Source: Bombardia bombarda (lineage: Eukaryota > Ascomycota > Sordariomycetes > Sordariales > Lasiosphaeriaceae). From it: 64,000 nt of DNA. Position 1 is the stretch's first letter; each line of letters opens with the position of its first letter. The stretch covers positions 2,356,001 to 2,420,000 of the forward strand of contig JAULSR010000005.1 of the NCBI GenBank assembly GCA_030512295.1, given 5' to 3'. Below, piece after piece: positions 12,287-24,171 of this stretch. The notes below the pieces were generated by a model. That model was not told the origin of the DNA. It saw only the letters and a program-made list of their open reading frames with translations, and did no database searches. Made by a program: the position numbers and the translations under genes.

Positions 12287-13601
12287 CTCGAAGGCGGGCC
12301 GAAAGGAGGTCGCAAAAGGAGGGTGCGAAGGGGCCCGTAGGGGAAGAGAAAACCAGACCGAACGTCATGCACCGCATGCGCGCTGGTAAATGGCCAATTG
12401 CGCGAGTATCGCGACGAGAATTATGTTAGATAAGTCAACATTAGATGATGGGGAAGAAAATAAACAAAGCCAGCCCTAGAAACTTTAGGGTGTTGAGGCG
12501 ACTTTTTTGGCATGAAGCTGCAATTAATCAAGCTGGACCGAGATTCGTCGCGGTGCCGTTGGTTCCATGTGGAACGTGTTTTATTCCACATTGGATGCAC
12601 TGCCTACGTCTTTCTTTCAGGCCCGCCCTGGCTAGCCTCAAGCTACTTGCAGGGGTGCATGAGGCTGAGAAAGGAGTATCCGGCACCGCGGGACCCTATT
12701 CGTGGAGCCGTACTGATTAATTCCAGTGGTTAGGGAGGGGTATTTTTAACTGTTCTTTCACGGATGGACAAGAGACAACAACCGATACCCTAGGAATCTA
12801 AATTCTAAAAACTACTTGAGATTGAATATATATGTACATGATACAACTACGTGACTTGAATAGAAAGCAGCAAACCAAGCCTGGATATTAAACTTCCATG
12901 TGCCACGACATTGGTGGAAAGGCGATATCGGACTTTGACAAGGACAACAAGCATGGTCCAGGGAACCCACAGGGCCTAAGCGCCTTCCAGAAACCTACGA
13001 TCCTACGATCAAATGTTCCTTCGAATACCTTGGCAGTACGGATACGTACGTCCTCGTGGAATTTGGAACAACAGAGTTAGAAAGGCAAAATAACATCGGA
13101 AAAAAGAGGCGAGAGACAGACCACGGCAACACGGGTTATTCCCTCTCAGAGTGGATGGCAAATGATCTGAAGCGGGCAGTCTCAGCGCGAATTAGATTTC
13201 TCGGGCCAAGTCCTAGCTTGTAGCCCCTCTAGCCTGACCATATATGGCCAATCAAGAGGGTAGCAGGGACACGGTGGAGTATAAGACTTACCTACCTCCC
13301 CACAAAAAATACATGGAGTACAATGGAACACCCTAACCGTGCGCAGCAGTCGCGACACGACGTACCACTCACGTGCTTACGTGAAGGTAGTGTGAATTGT
13401 GGTGAGTTTCTACTACGCAATTCGTGGAGCTCCCATCCTTAGCACACACATGTCCGCGACCGCAACCATCGCCCACTGTACTTGGTAGCTAGGAACAGTT
13501 ACAAACACTGCCACCCAACAAATTGGCCGCAGAAACACGAAAGGATTCGGTTTACAGGATAAGAAGACACGAATCCAGCCAATACATACCCATACCCAAT
13601 A
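12287..13601. promoter_or_regulatory. Divergent intergenic region PMR1 / EAF6
   Basis: These 1.3 kb lie between two genes read outward. The part next to PMR1 is GC-rich (probably its 5' leader) and becomes AT-rich near 12780-12880. No open frame here has splice support or a family resemblance. No tRNA-like B box was found. Confidence 0.4.
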
Positions 13602-14385
13602 ATGACGGAGAATGCGCCGTCAAAGTCTGGCGGCGTTGGGGATGGCTCTGCGGGCATCCCCTTTTACGAGAAGCAGCGAACGCATCTCAAGGAGCTGATT
13701 TCTAGGAAACGGGCGCTAGAGAAGCGCATTGTGAGTCTCTTGCCGTCTCCTATCCCAATTTACCTGCTCGAGTGAACAGCCTTGCTGATCAAATGCAAAA
13801 TAACAGGCGACGCAAGAAGAATCCATCTACACAAAAGAGACCGAGTACCTCGAGACGACGCCGAGCGGAAACATCATCACGGGCTTCGACAATTACATAA
13901 AGGGCACAACCAACGCGGCATCGCAGCGGCGCAAGACGGGGCTGACGGATGCAAACCGCGTGTTTTCGCGAAGTTCGATATCATACAACCCGAGTGCGGT
14001 GAGTTACTGACTTGCTTACCCGCGCCCACAGAGCACATGCATGGTAATGATGTCGGAAACTAACCAACGGCCAAAACAGCAGCAAGACGCGCAGACGCCC
14101 GCCTCAACGACAGCCTCAACGCCGGCGTCGCACGCGCCAACCCCGATATCGACATCCTTCAAGGATAAGGATGGTGGTGCGTCGGGCGCGCCCACGCCCA
14201 CGTCTGCGACGGCTAGCAAAGCACCGTTGAAGAAGAGCAAAAAGGCTACAGCGGCTACGGCGGCAGCGGCTGTTGCTGCGGCTGCGGCTGCGGTGGCTGC
14301 TTCGGCCGCAGGTATTGATGATAGCGAGACGGACTCGAGGGAGTCGAAGAAAGTGCGGACCAACTTCGGGGCGGTGAGGAGGTGA
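13602..14385 (+). CDS. EAF6: Chromatin modification-related protein Eaf6
   Basis: Exons 13602-13730, 13807-13998 and 14080-14385 give 208 residues with phase-0 introns. An alternative acceptor 3 bases later (exon 3 from 14083) would drop one Gln. Eaf6 is a small subunit of the NuA4 histone acetyltransferase and, in fungi and animals, of related MYST complexes. The N-terminal part has the family's short coiled coil (YEKQRTHLKELISRKRALEKRI). Next comes the conserved segment with SIYTKETEYLE and GNIITGFDNYIKG. The rest is low complexity: Thr/Pro-rich, then a Lys patch and a long Ala-rich run (about residues 165-190), ending in acidic Ser/Asp and basic residues. The Ala run matches a GCN-type repeat at about 14245-14310. 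Confidence 0.85.
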
Positions 14386-15381
14386 GAATGGGGGAGCGCT
14401 GTTGGATGTTATTGTCGTTGTTGTTTTACAAAGATTTAAGCGGCGATTTTATCTTTGGTGCAATTTCTGGTGTTTGTGGGAGAGCATGGGGGCATATGGG
14501 AAAGATGATGTATTCCCTTGCTAAATTGGTCTTGTTTGTTTAGCGGGCGAGCGGGCGTTTGGGATATCTGATCTGGAGGCTGGGTATGGAATCACCCTTT
14601 GGGTCTTTGGAGACCGTGGTTGCTAACATGGAATTGTGGCAATCTAGGACGGCGCATATAAGTGTCAAGCACAGGAGCAGGGGATAAAGCTATGGTACAT
14701 AGCGTGATGAGTTGTCAGCTCAGGCCATACTGGAGATGATGTTTTTTATGGGCTACTAGGAGATCCCAAGGGAAGCTTAACTGAATGCTATTCATTTTGG
14801 TAGCAGCAATCTTTTGTCAACCAATTGTACGTACAGCCTTGACTCAGATTGTATGATGCACCCGATAGTACCCAGTAATTGAGGCGTGTAAGAGCGGGCA
14901 TGTGTTGAGGTTTTCATGGCAGGTTCTATGTTCTAGGTACCTAGAGCTTCCTCTAATGGCAGAAGGAAGCTGCGATGGATAGGTTGGTGTGTGGGGGGAG
15001 TGTATGCGGGGTCACAGTCGCATCACTTTGTTAATCCACTGCTCCCGCTCCAATTACACACCCAATCCAATGCCCCTCACCTCGTGTGAGGGGTCATTGA
15101 GCTTTCATATGCTAAACTCCGTGCCACCTCCCATGAATGTTTCTTACCAAGCGAGCCAAGGTAGGTAGGTGGTAGGTGGTTAGACGTACGTTACCATTGC
15201 TCATCTGTCATCATATTCTCGGCATTGTACTTGGTGAGGGGGACCAAGGTTCAATTAGTTCATCATTCTGCCTTGCATGCCTCTTGAAGCTTGTTCCTTA
15301 GGTCCTTGTCACAAAGCACTCCAGATCTAAGAAATAAGACGAAATCTGCCAGGCACATACATCACATACTAAGACAACAAG
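14386..15381. other. Intergenic region EAF6 to S9 peptidase
   Basis: This is 1 kb without a convincing gene. It contains CTAGGTACCTAG at 14933-14944 and the AGGTAGGTAGGTGGTAGG repeat near 15161-15178, both of the dispersed GGTACCTA-type found across the window. The second half should contain the promoter of the peptidase. Confidence 0.4.
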
Positions 15382-17982
15382 ATGACGCTTACGGCAACCA
15401 AATTTACGCCCGAGGTGCTACTGTCTGCGCCTCGCCGATCGCCAGCTGTACCGAACTCATCCGGTAAAACGGCGTTGTTCACGGTATGTTTTCGTCGTTC
15501 GCTGACTGTGTGGTGTCATGTTTTACGCAGCCAATGAATCCCAAACGACCTGGGAAGGGATGAAAACGAAAGTGGGAAGTGGCTGCTGATTTCTAGTGGT
15601 TGGCGCGCCTCCTGCCCTATTTAGGTCTCGACATACTCGTTTGAGCAGCACAAAAAGATATCTCAGATTCGTGCCCTAGATGTCGAGTCTGGCCACTCTA
15701 CTCTGTTGGTCGATGATCCCAGCAGCAGCGAGCCAACATGGCTCAGCGAGGACGAGTTTCTGTATCTGAAGAGCGGCGACAAGGGCACCACCAGCCTTTT
15801 CGTCGACAGTGCATCCAAGCCCGGTTCTAGCCTGCATGAAGTTGCCTCTATTGATGGCGGAGTGTTCAATATCAAGGTCAAGAAGCTGCCCAACGGCACC
15901 ATTGCCCTGGCCGTCTCGGCTTTGACAACCCCTGATGGGCAGCTGGCCAACCCAGAGACCGAGCAGAAGCCCTACTCCAGTGGCAAGGTCTACACCAGCC
16001 TCTTCGTCCGTCACTGGGACACATGGCTTACGGAGAACCGCAGCTCGATATGGTACGGCGCCTTGGAGAAGAAGGACGGTAAGTATTCGCTTGCCGGCCA
16101 GGGAGGTCTCGTGAACGCGCTCGCTGGCACCCAGCTTTCCTCTCCTGTGCCTCCATTTGGCGGCTCTGGCGACTTTGATATCAGCTCCTCGGGACTGGTG
16201 TTCGTGGCCAAGGATCCAGAGATCAACCCGGCAATCTACACCAAAACTGACCTCTACTTTGTCCCCCTGACCACCTTTACCGAAGAGAAGCCGCCCTCAC
16301 CTAAAATCGTCGAGACACCCGGCCTCGAGGGCTATACAAACACCCCAGTCTTTTCCAACTCGGGCAGCAAGGTCGCCTTTACGCGCATGCGGAGCAAGCA
16401 ATACGAGAGCGATAAGACCCACCTGCTGGTGCTTCCTGACCTTAGTGACTTGAGCAAGACCGAGGAGTTTTACAAGACAGACGACGGTGAAGGCAGCTGG
16501 GACGCCCGTCCCGAGGCCATCATATGGAGTGTCGATGACGCCTCCCTGTATGTAGTCGCCGAGAAAGCCGCACGTAACTTGATCTGGAAGCTGCCTGCGA
16601 GCCCGGCCGAAGCCAAGGACCTCCCCTCGGTTGTGAAGGCGGCCGACGGCAGCGTCAACGACCTGCGCCTGCTCGCCGATTCCTCCGATAAGCTCTTCGT
16701 CACGACCTCGTCCCTCGTCGACAACAGCTGCTACAGCGTGGTCGACCACTCTGAGGGCACCATCGACGTGGTGTCGTCCAACTCGAAGCTGGGCAAGACC
16801 TTTGGCCTGTCGCGCTCCAGCGTCGACAGCATTACCTTCAAGGGCGCGGGCGACTACGACGTGCACGCGCTGGTCATGAAGCCGTCGGGCTTCGACGAGA
16901 ACAAGAAGTACCCGCTGTGCTTCCTGATCCACGGCGGGCCGCAGGGCGCCTGGATGGACGCCTGGAGTACCAGGTGGAACCCCGCCATTTTTGCGGAGGA
17001 GGGCTATGTCGTCGTCAGCCCGAACCCGACGGGGAGCACGGGGTACGGCATGGAGCTGCAGGACGGCATCAGGGGCGAGTGGGGAGGCAGGCCGTACAAT
17101 GATTTGGTCAACTGCTTCGAGTACATTGAGGATAATCTCAAATATGTGGACACGGACAGGGCGGTGGCTCTTGGGGCGAGCTACGGCGGGTATATGATAA
17201 GTACGTGACACCCTTCCGACTTTTCCCACCGTTGCCAACTGGTGGTAGTGCTATCCTTCTGCTAACAGAGTGTGATTGGTTTTTTGTTCGTAACAGATTG
17301 GGTTCAGGGGCACCCGCTAGGCCGCAAATTCAAGGCGCTCGTCTGCCACGATGGCGTCTTTAGCACCCTCAACCAGTGGAGCACAGAAGAGCTCTTCTTC
17401 CCCATTCATGACTTTGAGGGGACCATATACGATAACCGTGCCGCGTACGAGAAGTGGGATCCGGCAAAGTTTGTCAATGAGTGGGCGACGCCGCAGTTGG
17501 TGAGTTCGATCCCTTTTATTCTTCGTCATGTTGTGTGCTGTGTTTTTACTGACTGGTTGGTTTTTCTCTCTCTCGCAGATAATACATAGCGAGCTCGACT
17601 ACCGTCTGCCAATCACCGAGGGCCTGTCGCCGTTCAACATTCTGCAGGCCAAGGGAATCCCGAGCAAGCTGCTGATGTTCCCTGACGAGAACCATGTGAG
17701 TACTGACCGACTCTTTTCATTTCTCGCTGCTCCTATGGACTTTTCTATCTTCATGTCCCACCCCTTTCATGTCGCATTTATTGTACATGGAGGTCAAGCT
17801 GCTTTGGTCGTCCACATAACTAACATTGCGAATCAAAGTGGGTCCTCAAGCCGGAAAACTCGCTGGTCTGGCACAATACGGTGCTGGGTTGGGTCAACAA
17901 ATACTCTGGCGTGGAGTCAAAGTCGGTTAAAGCGGGTGGTGAACTGGCGGATAGAGCGAAGTCAGCATTGAGCGTGAAGTAG
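15382..17982 (+). CDS. Dipeptidyl-peptidase V-like serine peptidase (S9C), no signal peptide
   Basis: Exons 15382-15483, 15625-17200, 17297-17499, 17579-17695 and 17839-17982 give 713 residues, and all phases close. The first ~470 residues form the beta-propeller with repeated acidic/aromatic blades (for example SSEPTWLSEDEFLYL). The C-terminal ~240 residues are an alpha/beta-hydrolase with FLIHGGPQGAW at the oxyanion hole and the nucleophile in GASYGGY (Ser about 553). Asp about 634 lies in HSELDYRLP and His about 666 in DENHW, where intron 4 splits the motif. Secreted DppV begins with a signal peptide. This one starts MTLTATKFTPEVLLSAPRR, so a cytosolic role in releasing dipeptides or acyl-amino acids is more likely. 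It lies among housekeeping genes. Confidence 0.9.
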
Positions 17983-19034
17983 AGGGGAGGTCTGAGCCAT
18001 AATATCGATCAATAGTGGGTTAGCTACGTGCTGTTGCCCGTTTCGGTACATCGGAAAACTGGAAGGAACTTTGATCTGCCTTGGATATCTAGGGACAAAA
18101 AAGGCTTTTCTTTTTACAAAGCTTCTATTATCCAATATCAAGCAGTTATCTGCGACATTGATTCACCTCTGTAAAAAACATCACAAGCTTTGGTTGCTAT
18201 TTGCTCACATCTGAAAGACGCCCCCTTTCTATGATCCAGCCAGCTCCCTCTAGTGGCTAGGTCCTCGATTCCGATCCATCCACCTTTGTGAGAACCTTCC
18301 AGTTACAACACAGTTAACGACAAACCTCCAGATCACCACAACTCACCATGAATGAATTTTGGTGCCTTAATCAATAAATGCACCTGCTTCTTTACTTGTA
18401 CTATACTAGAGTATTGTTATCCTACAGTTGGTCTCCCTCCACACAAGAACATCCATCAATCCTCCTTTCAGATAAAGAAAGAAAAGAAAATGCAATGCTC
18501 AACAACCAATACTATGTTTCCTCCAAGTCTACTACTACCACTTACTACTACCACCTACCTCAACCCCATCACTCCCTCTGGTTATTCTCCAACGCTATTG
18601 GCCGCTAATCAGGATACAAGAAACCCCTAAAAATATGGTAAATAAAAGACGAATGCTCCATCCTCCTCCACTCCACCTTCATTTTGTGACGAACAAAGAA
18701 AAAAGAAAACAGGTCCTCCTAAAAGCCTCTCTTAGGAGAAATGTTTTGGTATCTTCCACGGTCTTCCGGAGCGCCAAACGCCACTTGGTCGTGCGACGGC
18801 CAAAACAAGGGAAAGACAGCCAAGTTTGATGCCATGAAGAAATGATGAAACGAACCCGCCGCCAGTCAATCAATATATGGTGTACAAGTTAAAAGAGAAA
18901 AACCAACCCCACCCCACCCCACCCCGGCCACCGTCATAACTATTACCCAATTCCATGCAATAGAGGTTGTTGTTTTTGTTCATGTTCTTTGTTTTGCAAA
19001 ATCGACAATTCTTGCTTGCTTGCTTTCCTTTCTT
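17983..19034. repeat. Convergent intergenic region with CCCCA repeat
   Basis: This is 1 kb between converging stops of the peptidase and RAD21. Long CT- and A-rich stretches fill 18350-18720, and a short (CCCCA)n repeat lies at 18904-18925. No gene is supported. Confidence 0.45.
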
Positions 19035-21076
19035 TTAAGCCTCCACAGATTGCATAATAGACGACTCGAGAAGGTGTCCGGCGGGCTCGTTCACCTCGGG
19101 CTGCTGTTGCTCCGTGGATGTGGCGGCAATTTCGCCGCCTGCCTCCCTCTCCGCCCAATCGCCCCACAGGCCGCGCTTCCCACGTACGCGAATCGGGCCA
19201 CCGAGCGAACCTTCGGGCTGCTCGACCTTGATGGCATCCTTTGTAGCGAGAACAAGGCACTCAAAGAACATCTTGGTGGCGTCTGCCTTTGATGTCCTCT
19301 TCTCCGGCAGGAGCTCCTGGAAAACGACAGATGTCTTCTTCCGCTTCTCGGCGTTGGTGGCGGCCTCAGGGCCAAACAAGTCACGGAGGATATGGACGGC
19401 GTGCTTGGTGCCGAGTGATACGGGGCCGCTGTCTGCAGGGTGGACCAGGGGAGCACTGGTCTCGTCAAAGGCGGCCATTGGGCTGGAAGGCGCTCCACCT
19501 CTGGATGCAGGTCGTCCTTCGTCATCATCCTGGTGATAGATTACTGTGTCGTCACCGCCGGGAATCTCAAGAACAGTGCCATCTGCAGCCAGGCTCTGGT
19601 TGCCCAGAACGGTGCCGTCCATACCAAGTACCGTCTCGTCTTCGGGAAGCTCAAGGCGAGGAGACTTTGCAACGCCGCGCTCTTCCTCACTCTCCATGTC
19701 GGCAATGCCACTGTCACGCTTCCTCTTCAGCTCATTGGGTCGGAACCCACTGAGAGAGAGGAGCCCCTTAAGCTCGGGAGCCCAGCCATCACTGCGTCCT
19801 TCCAGGAGAATGTTAGTGACAAAACCGCCATTTTTTTGAAGGTCCATCAACCCGAGGATGTAGGGATCGTGCGAGAGAAAGGATGGCGGTTTTAAAATGT
19901 TGTCCCGCCTGGACTGTTGCTCCTTGATAAGTGCATTGGAGAGCATAGTCTGATCATCGGGTTGGAGGAGCCTTCTCTTCTTGGATCTCTGCGGCGCAAC
20001 AACAGTCTCGGCTGTGGCGTCGTTGTCGGGTTCGTACATGTCGGTATTCATGTGGCGACTGTACTCCATTTCTACCTCCTTTGCAAACTCCTCGTCAATG
20101 TCTGACAGCGGGGATTCGGAGATTCTGGCACGGCTCATATCAGGGCCGGCAACGGCACCACGCGCCGTTACCATAGACTCCTCTCCGATGTTGAAGTTCA
20201 TGTCGTCGTCTGGCATATGAATATCTCCCTCGTCATCCACTATCTGGACTCCAGGGCCAAAGTCGAGGTCCAGGCCCAGAGACCGCTCGCGAGTGTTGCG
20301 GTCCTTGCTTGGGGCCCCCAGCTCACTAAGCATGTCTTCGTCGACCGGTCTCGCGTCGGGTGCATCTCTGCCCATTTCCACGCTCTTGTCCATGAGCTTG
20401 GTTGGCCTCTCATCGAAATCTATGCCGAGATCTAGATCCAGATCGAGATCTTCGTTGTCCTCAAGAGCAACCTCTTCATCGTCCCCCATGCTGTTTTGGA
20501 GAAATTGGCTGTTGTTGAAGTCTTGCTGAAGATTAATGTCGCGGTTGTTCGACCGGCCTTTCCGGATGGTGCTGAGAGGAGTGGCACTCACTTCCTCGAT
20601 CTGAGAGGAGAGGAAGTCTGCATTGGGAGGTGGTAGGAGGTCGAGGTTGTCGTAAGGGGTGATGCGATCGGGAAGCATCAGCGACTCTTTATTCTGAACA
20701 TGCAAATTGGTGGGGATATCATGGTTGCCCGTCGAGCGGAAAGCCTGGGATGAGAGTTAGCAAGGCGATGAATGACGTGGGGCCGAGAGGGATTCGATAG
20801 AAAATGTCGCACCATTTTGATCTTTATCAAGGCTTCATTGCAGTCGTCGAGGAGGTAGCGCGCCTTGCGACTGTAGATACGAACGACGCCAAGAAGCAGT
20901 TGGCCGCTGAGGCGGAGGGCGAGGGGGGCGTCATTGGGAGTGATGATGGCGTCGACGCTGTCTTGCAGGTTGTGCTGCAGGATCTGAATCTTGGAGACTT
21001 TGCGCTCCTGGTTGGCGGACAGCCATGCCTTGGCCAGAGGGCCGGTGGCGCTTAGAAGCGTGCCCGACCAGAACAT
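19035..21076 (-). CDS. RAD21: Mitotic cohesin kleisin subunit Rad21/Scc1
   Basis: Exons 21076-20813 and 20744-19035 on the reverse strand give 657 residues. The intron is 68 bases with a slightly weak GTGCGA donor and phase 0. I chose the ATG giving MFWSGTLLSATGPLAKAWL, because kleisins begin with this segment; ten upstream codons are open but out of family. The N-terminal domain (to about residue 105) binds SMC3. The middle is long, acidic and poorly conserved (LDLDLDLG, many DE runs), and contains likely separase and kinase target sites. The C-terminal winged helix (FQELLPEKRTSKADATKMFF) binds SMC1. The protein closes the cohesin ring that holds sister chromatids together. Rec8 is excluded by the Rad21-like winged helix and overall length. 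Confidence 0.92.
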
Positions 21077-22273
21077 GGCGGTGAGGGTCGCAACGAATTT
21101 GAGCAATGGAGATTGTGTACGTATACGGCAATTGTCGAAATGGCAAGTCGGGATACGAGTTGTGTGCAGCGAAAGCGACGCGACGAAGATGGCGATTCAG
21201 CGTTGTGGGGTGAGTGGATGGGTGGTGGTGTGGTGGTGTGGTGGAGGTAAACAAGGGGCGGGCGCGTTGTTTAGGGGGAGCCAGGAGCTCGGTGGCGCGT
21301 TGGCGATAAGAAAGCCGCTGTTCGGCACTGGATTGCGGTCGGGCTGGACAGGATTGCGCAGCAGGTCAAAGCGCGACGGCGTCGATCAAAAAGTCCCAAA
21401 GAAAGAAAGTGCAAAGCGCGATGCACCCAGAGCCGGATGCGACAGCGAGGAAGAGACGATGAGCGAAATGAAGCAATCCAATGCTGCGAGTGTGAGGGAG
21501 AAGAGGGGACCTGGCGAGGTTGTAGGGCGATCGACGAATGCGGGTGACGGCAACGGGTCACTTGTGCACTGTTGTTTCGACGAAATTCACGCCGCTGGGA
21601 AATTTGAGAGGCTGGGGCCGCTGGCCTTTGAGCAGCTCCACCAGCCACCAGCCACCAGCCACCAGCCACTCATCATATGGGTAGAGATAAATGGTCACGT
21701 GGCAGGGCATCAGTCTGCGGCGCTAAAACACGTATCAGTCGTACAGTGCGAGACTGTTATTAATACACAATTGGTAAGCCACAACTTCGATTTTAACCTA
21801 GCAACTTGGCAACAGCAACTTAACAACCATAAACTCGCTTTCAACATAGCGTGCTTGATTTCACAATCTTGCCTGAAAAATCTTATCATTAAATAACATT
21901 TTTGTTCCTTTGAAGTTGGTCACCTCAATTTTTTCCCGTATTTGAGGATTTGATTGTGAGCTTTGTTCATACTGAGCTCGCGCAGTCTCAAATGTCGCTG
22001 ATGCGGCTCAACCACCTGAGAACGATTCGCTGGATGGAGCCGCATGCTCGCTGGTTTCGTCTCAGGGAGTCGCGACTTCGGCCTGGCCACGCTGTTCTTG
22101 CTGCGACATTGGTTGCTAATTCGCTGGGGTTGGAGCTGCAGATCGGGATAGACTGGAATGGTGAGAGACAAGGGTTCTGCGGCGAACCGAGTAGAAGCCA
22201 GCGGCAACTTCTTGTAAGCCATCTTTGACATCCGCCTCCCAACTCCCAGGCCAAAAAACACACTGCTATCAAA
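21077..22273. repeat. Intergenic region with short tandem repeats
   Basis: This is 1.2 kb upstream of RAD21. It holds a GGTGGTGTGGTGGTGTGG run (about 21223-21245) and four copies of CCAGCCA (about 21641-21668). An AT-rich stretch follows at 21750-21930. No gene is supported. Confidence 0.4.
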
Positions 22274-22549
22274 ATGTCCATTGACTTACTCGAGTATAAC
22301 CCCAAGCACTATAACACTCTGCCTCCGGTCCTGCAGGCCGGTCGCAACGTAGAGCCCTCCGGCGCTATCGAGGCTCTGGAGTCTGTCATCGGTAATGTCT
22401 TCGTCAAACATGGCGTTGATAAGGAGTTGGGTATCATCCTTCTCCACAACCAGTTTGATCTCTCCTCGTCTGAGATCCTGGTACAGTTCGGAAACAGCGC
22501 TGTTACCTGGCAGACTACCAGGAACCCGAACCTTACCACGAACAAGTAA
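22274..22549 (+). CDS. Small fungal hypothetical protein, possibly truncated
   Basis: A 91-residue frame begins MSIDLLEYNPKHYNTLPPV and shows normal fungal codon choice and a protein-like composition (VFVKHGVDKELGIILLHNQFDL). I do not know its function. After the TAA the same frame stays open with sensible sequence (IEDPSASISVWAPCW) to a TGA near 22651. The stop may therefore be a nonsense change in a longer gene; CAA to TAA is the C-to-T change that RIP makes. It may equally be the true end. The neighbour on the reverse strand also carries a frame break. Confidence 0.4.
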   Translation: MSIDLLEYNPKHYNTLPPVLQAGRNVEPSGAIEALESVIGNVFVKHGVDKELGIILLHNQFDLSSSEILVQFGNSAVTWQTTRNPNLTTNK

Positions 22550-22842
22550 GAGAGCCCCATCGAGGATCCGAGCGCCAGCATATCCGTGTGGGCTCCATGC
22601 TGGCAAAGGATATCTATGTGCCTGTTTTTGGCCAGTTTCAGTGGGAGACCATGAGGGGTGGTGGGTTGCGCTCTCTGCAACCTTGCTACTATTTAGTTGT
22701 TTCCATTCGCAGCCTTCTGGGCGCTCCATTCGTCCACCCAAAACCCAACTGATTCTGACAAATCGGGTCTCTCATTCGGGTCTCGTGATATACATTGATC
22801 AACGATCTGCTTCCAAGTGGTCAGGATATCCTCAGACTTGTC

Positions 22843-24171
22843 TTAATCTGTGATGAGCTGGTCAGGATGCTTGATGTCCTCAAAATCGCTCTCTGGCTGA
22901 CAAAGAAGCATCCACATGCTTCTGCCTAGACTGAAGACTTCTGCAAGCTCGAGCGCCCATGGATGCTCATTGCTCCAATGGGGGAATACGTTCCATGTAT
23001 GCCACGGTGCATCTCCGAGGACGTCCTCATCCACGTTTCGACGAGGCGTGCCACTGTATCTCGTGTATACTAATCGAGGGCGCCCAGCTTGGTGAGTTGG
23101 AAGGTCCTCCGTAACGTCCCATGTTCCATCTGCCTCCGGGGCGATGGTTGTGGCTGGCGCATCGTGCTGTTCCCAGTCGCAAAGAATGAGGTTATCACTC
23201 GCGTCTGCGACGAAATTACCAGGCTTGATATCCATGTGGCAAGTCTTTACAATTCGGTGAGTGTGAAACACTGCAGCGGCCATATTGGCACACCAATGCG
23301 CCTTGAGATCCAGAGCGATGCGTAGCCCCTTTTTGTTGCTATCCTCGATGCGGGAAGCAGCATTGCCCCCCGGATAAAACGGATCAAACCGCCACAGAAA
23401 ACTGACAGAGCCGACCGGTCTGGCCACTGAATAGTGACGAGCATCGGCGGCGGAGGCAGTACATTCGGGTGAGGCGGAAGATGCTGGAGGGTGTTGTACT
23501 CCCGGCGCCAATTGCTAATCAAGTTCCGAATGATTTCGTCGCCTTCGTTGTCGCTATACTGCAAAGCGGTTCGAAAATCGACCCCTTTGAAGACCGAGTA
23601 TTCGCCAGTCGGCAGGCGAACCCGAGCAGTACAGCCTCTACCACCGAGCTGTTCGTAGCGGATGAGACTGGCAAAGTCCACCGAGTTACCAGGACCAGTT
23701 GGTGTGCGCCCGACTTTCGATTTGTTAGCTTTTTAGGCCGCTTCGGTAAGGCATGTTTGACTTACGACTCTCATCTGCAAGGTTCTGAACGAACCAGGGA
23801 AAGAGAGGATGAGAATAGATATTCCATGTAACTTTCTCAACAGAGCTGTCGACGCTATCGACTCCTACAACGGCATCCAACTTGGTTCTTAGATCAGGGT
23901 GGGAGACGCAGTGCGGCCAAATGTGACGAATCGCTCCCCAGATCGCGGCGTGCAAGTCCTCGATGGTAGGAAAAGTGCTTGCAGCGTCCTCGGTTTCGAG
24001 TCCTTCAAACTTGGTGCAAACTCGATTGGCGAGCGAGGTAGGAGGGTTGTGTTTGTCGGCACAAAAGGAGAAGATGACGGTGAGATCCCGTCCATATCCC
24101 TGTGCGTAGACGTTTGTGCCTTCGTCATCAGCCCAAACCCATTCAGGCTCAAATTCATGGTGCGTTTCCAT
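22843..24171 (-). CDS. Protein-kinase-fold protein with one frame break
   Basis: Exons 24171-23766 and 23713-22843 on the reverse strand are joined by a 52-base intron with GTAAGT donor and GCTAAC branch. The second exon contains the kinase catalytic loop HMDIKPGNF (His, Asp, Lys and Asn in place) followed by LCDWEQ where most kinases have DFG. A plausible glycine loop (EQLGGRGCTARVRLPTGEYSVFKG) lies 5' of it. The two parts are in different frames. The change falls at about 23366-23390, where a run of six C (23366-23371) lies on the plus strand, and one extra base restores a single frame of about 425 codons. It is either a recent pseudogene or an assembly undercall. The target is unknown. The N-terminal ~135 residues carry no motif I recognise. 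Confidence 0.6.

Noticed and set aside
16297..17238. Reverse-strand frame of 313 codons opposite the S9 peptidase
   Set aside because: Low-complexity composition (Val, Arg and Ala) and no motifs; GC-rich third positions of the real gene create it.
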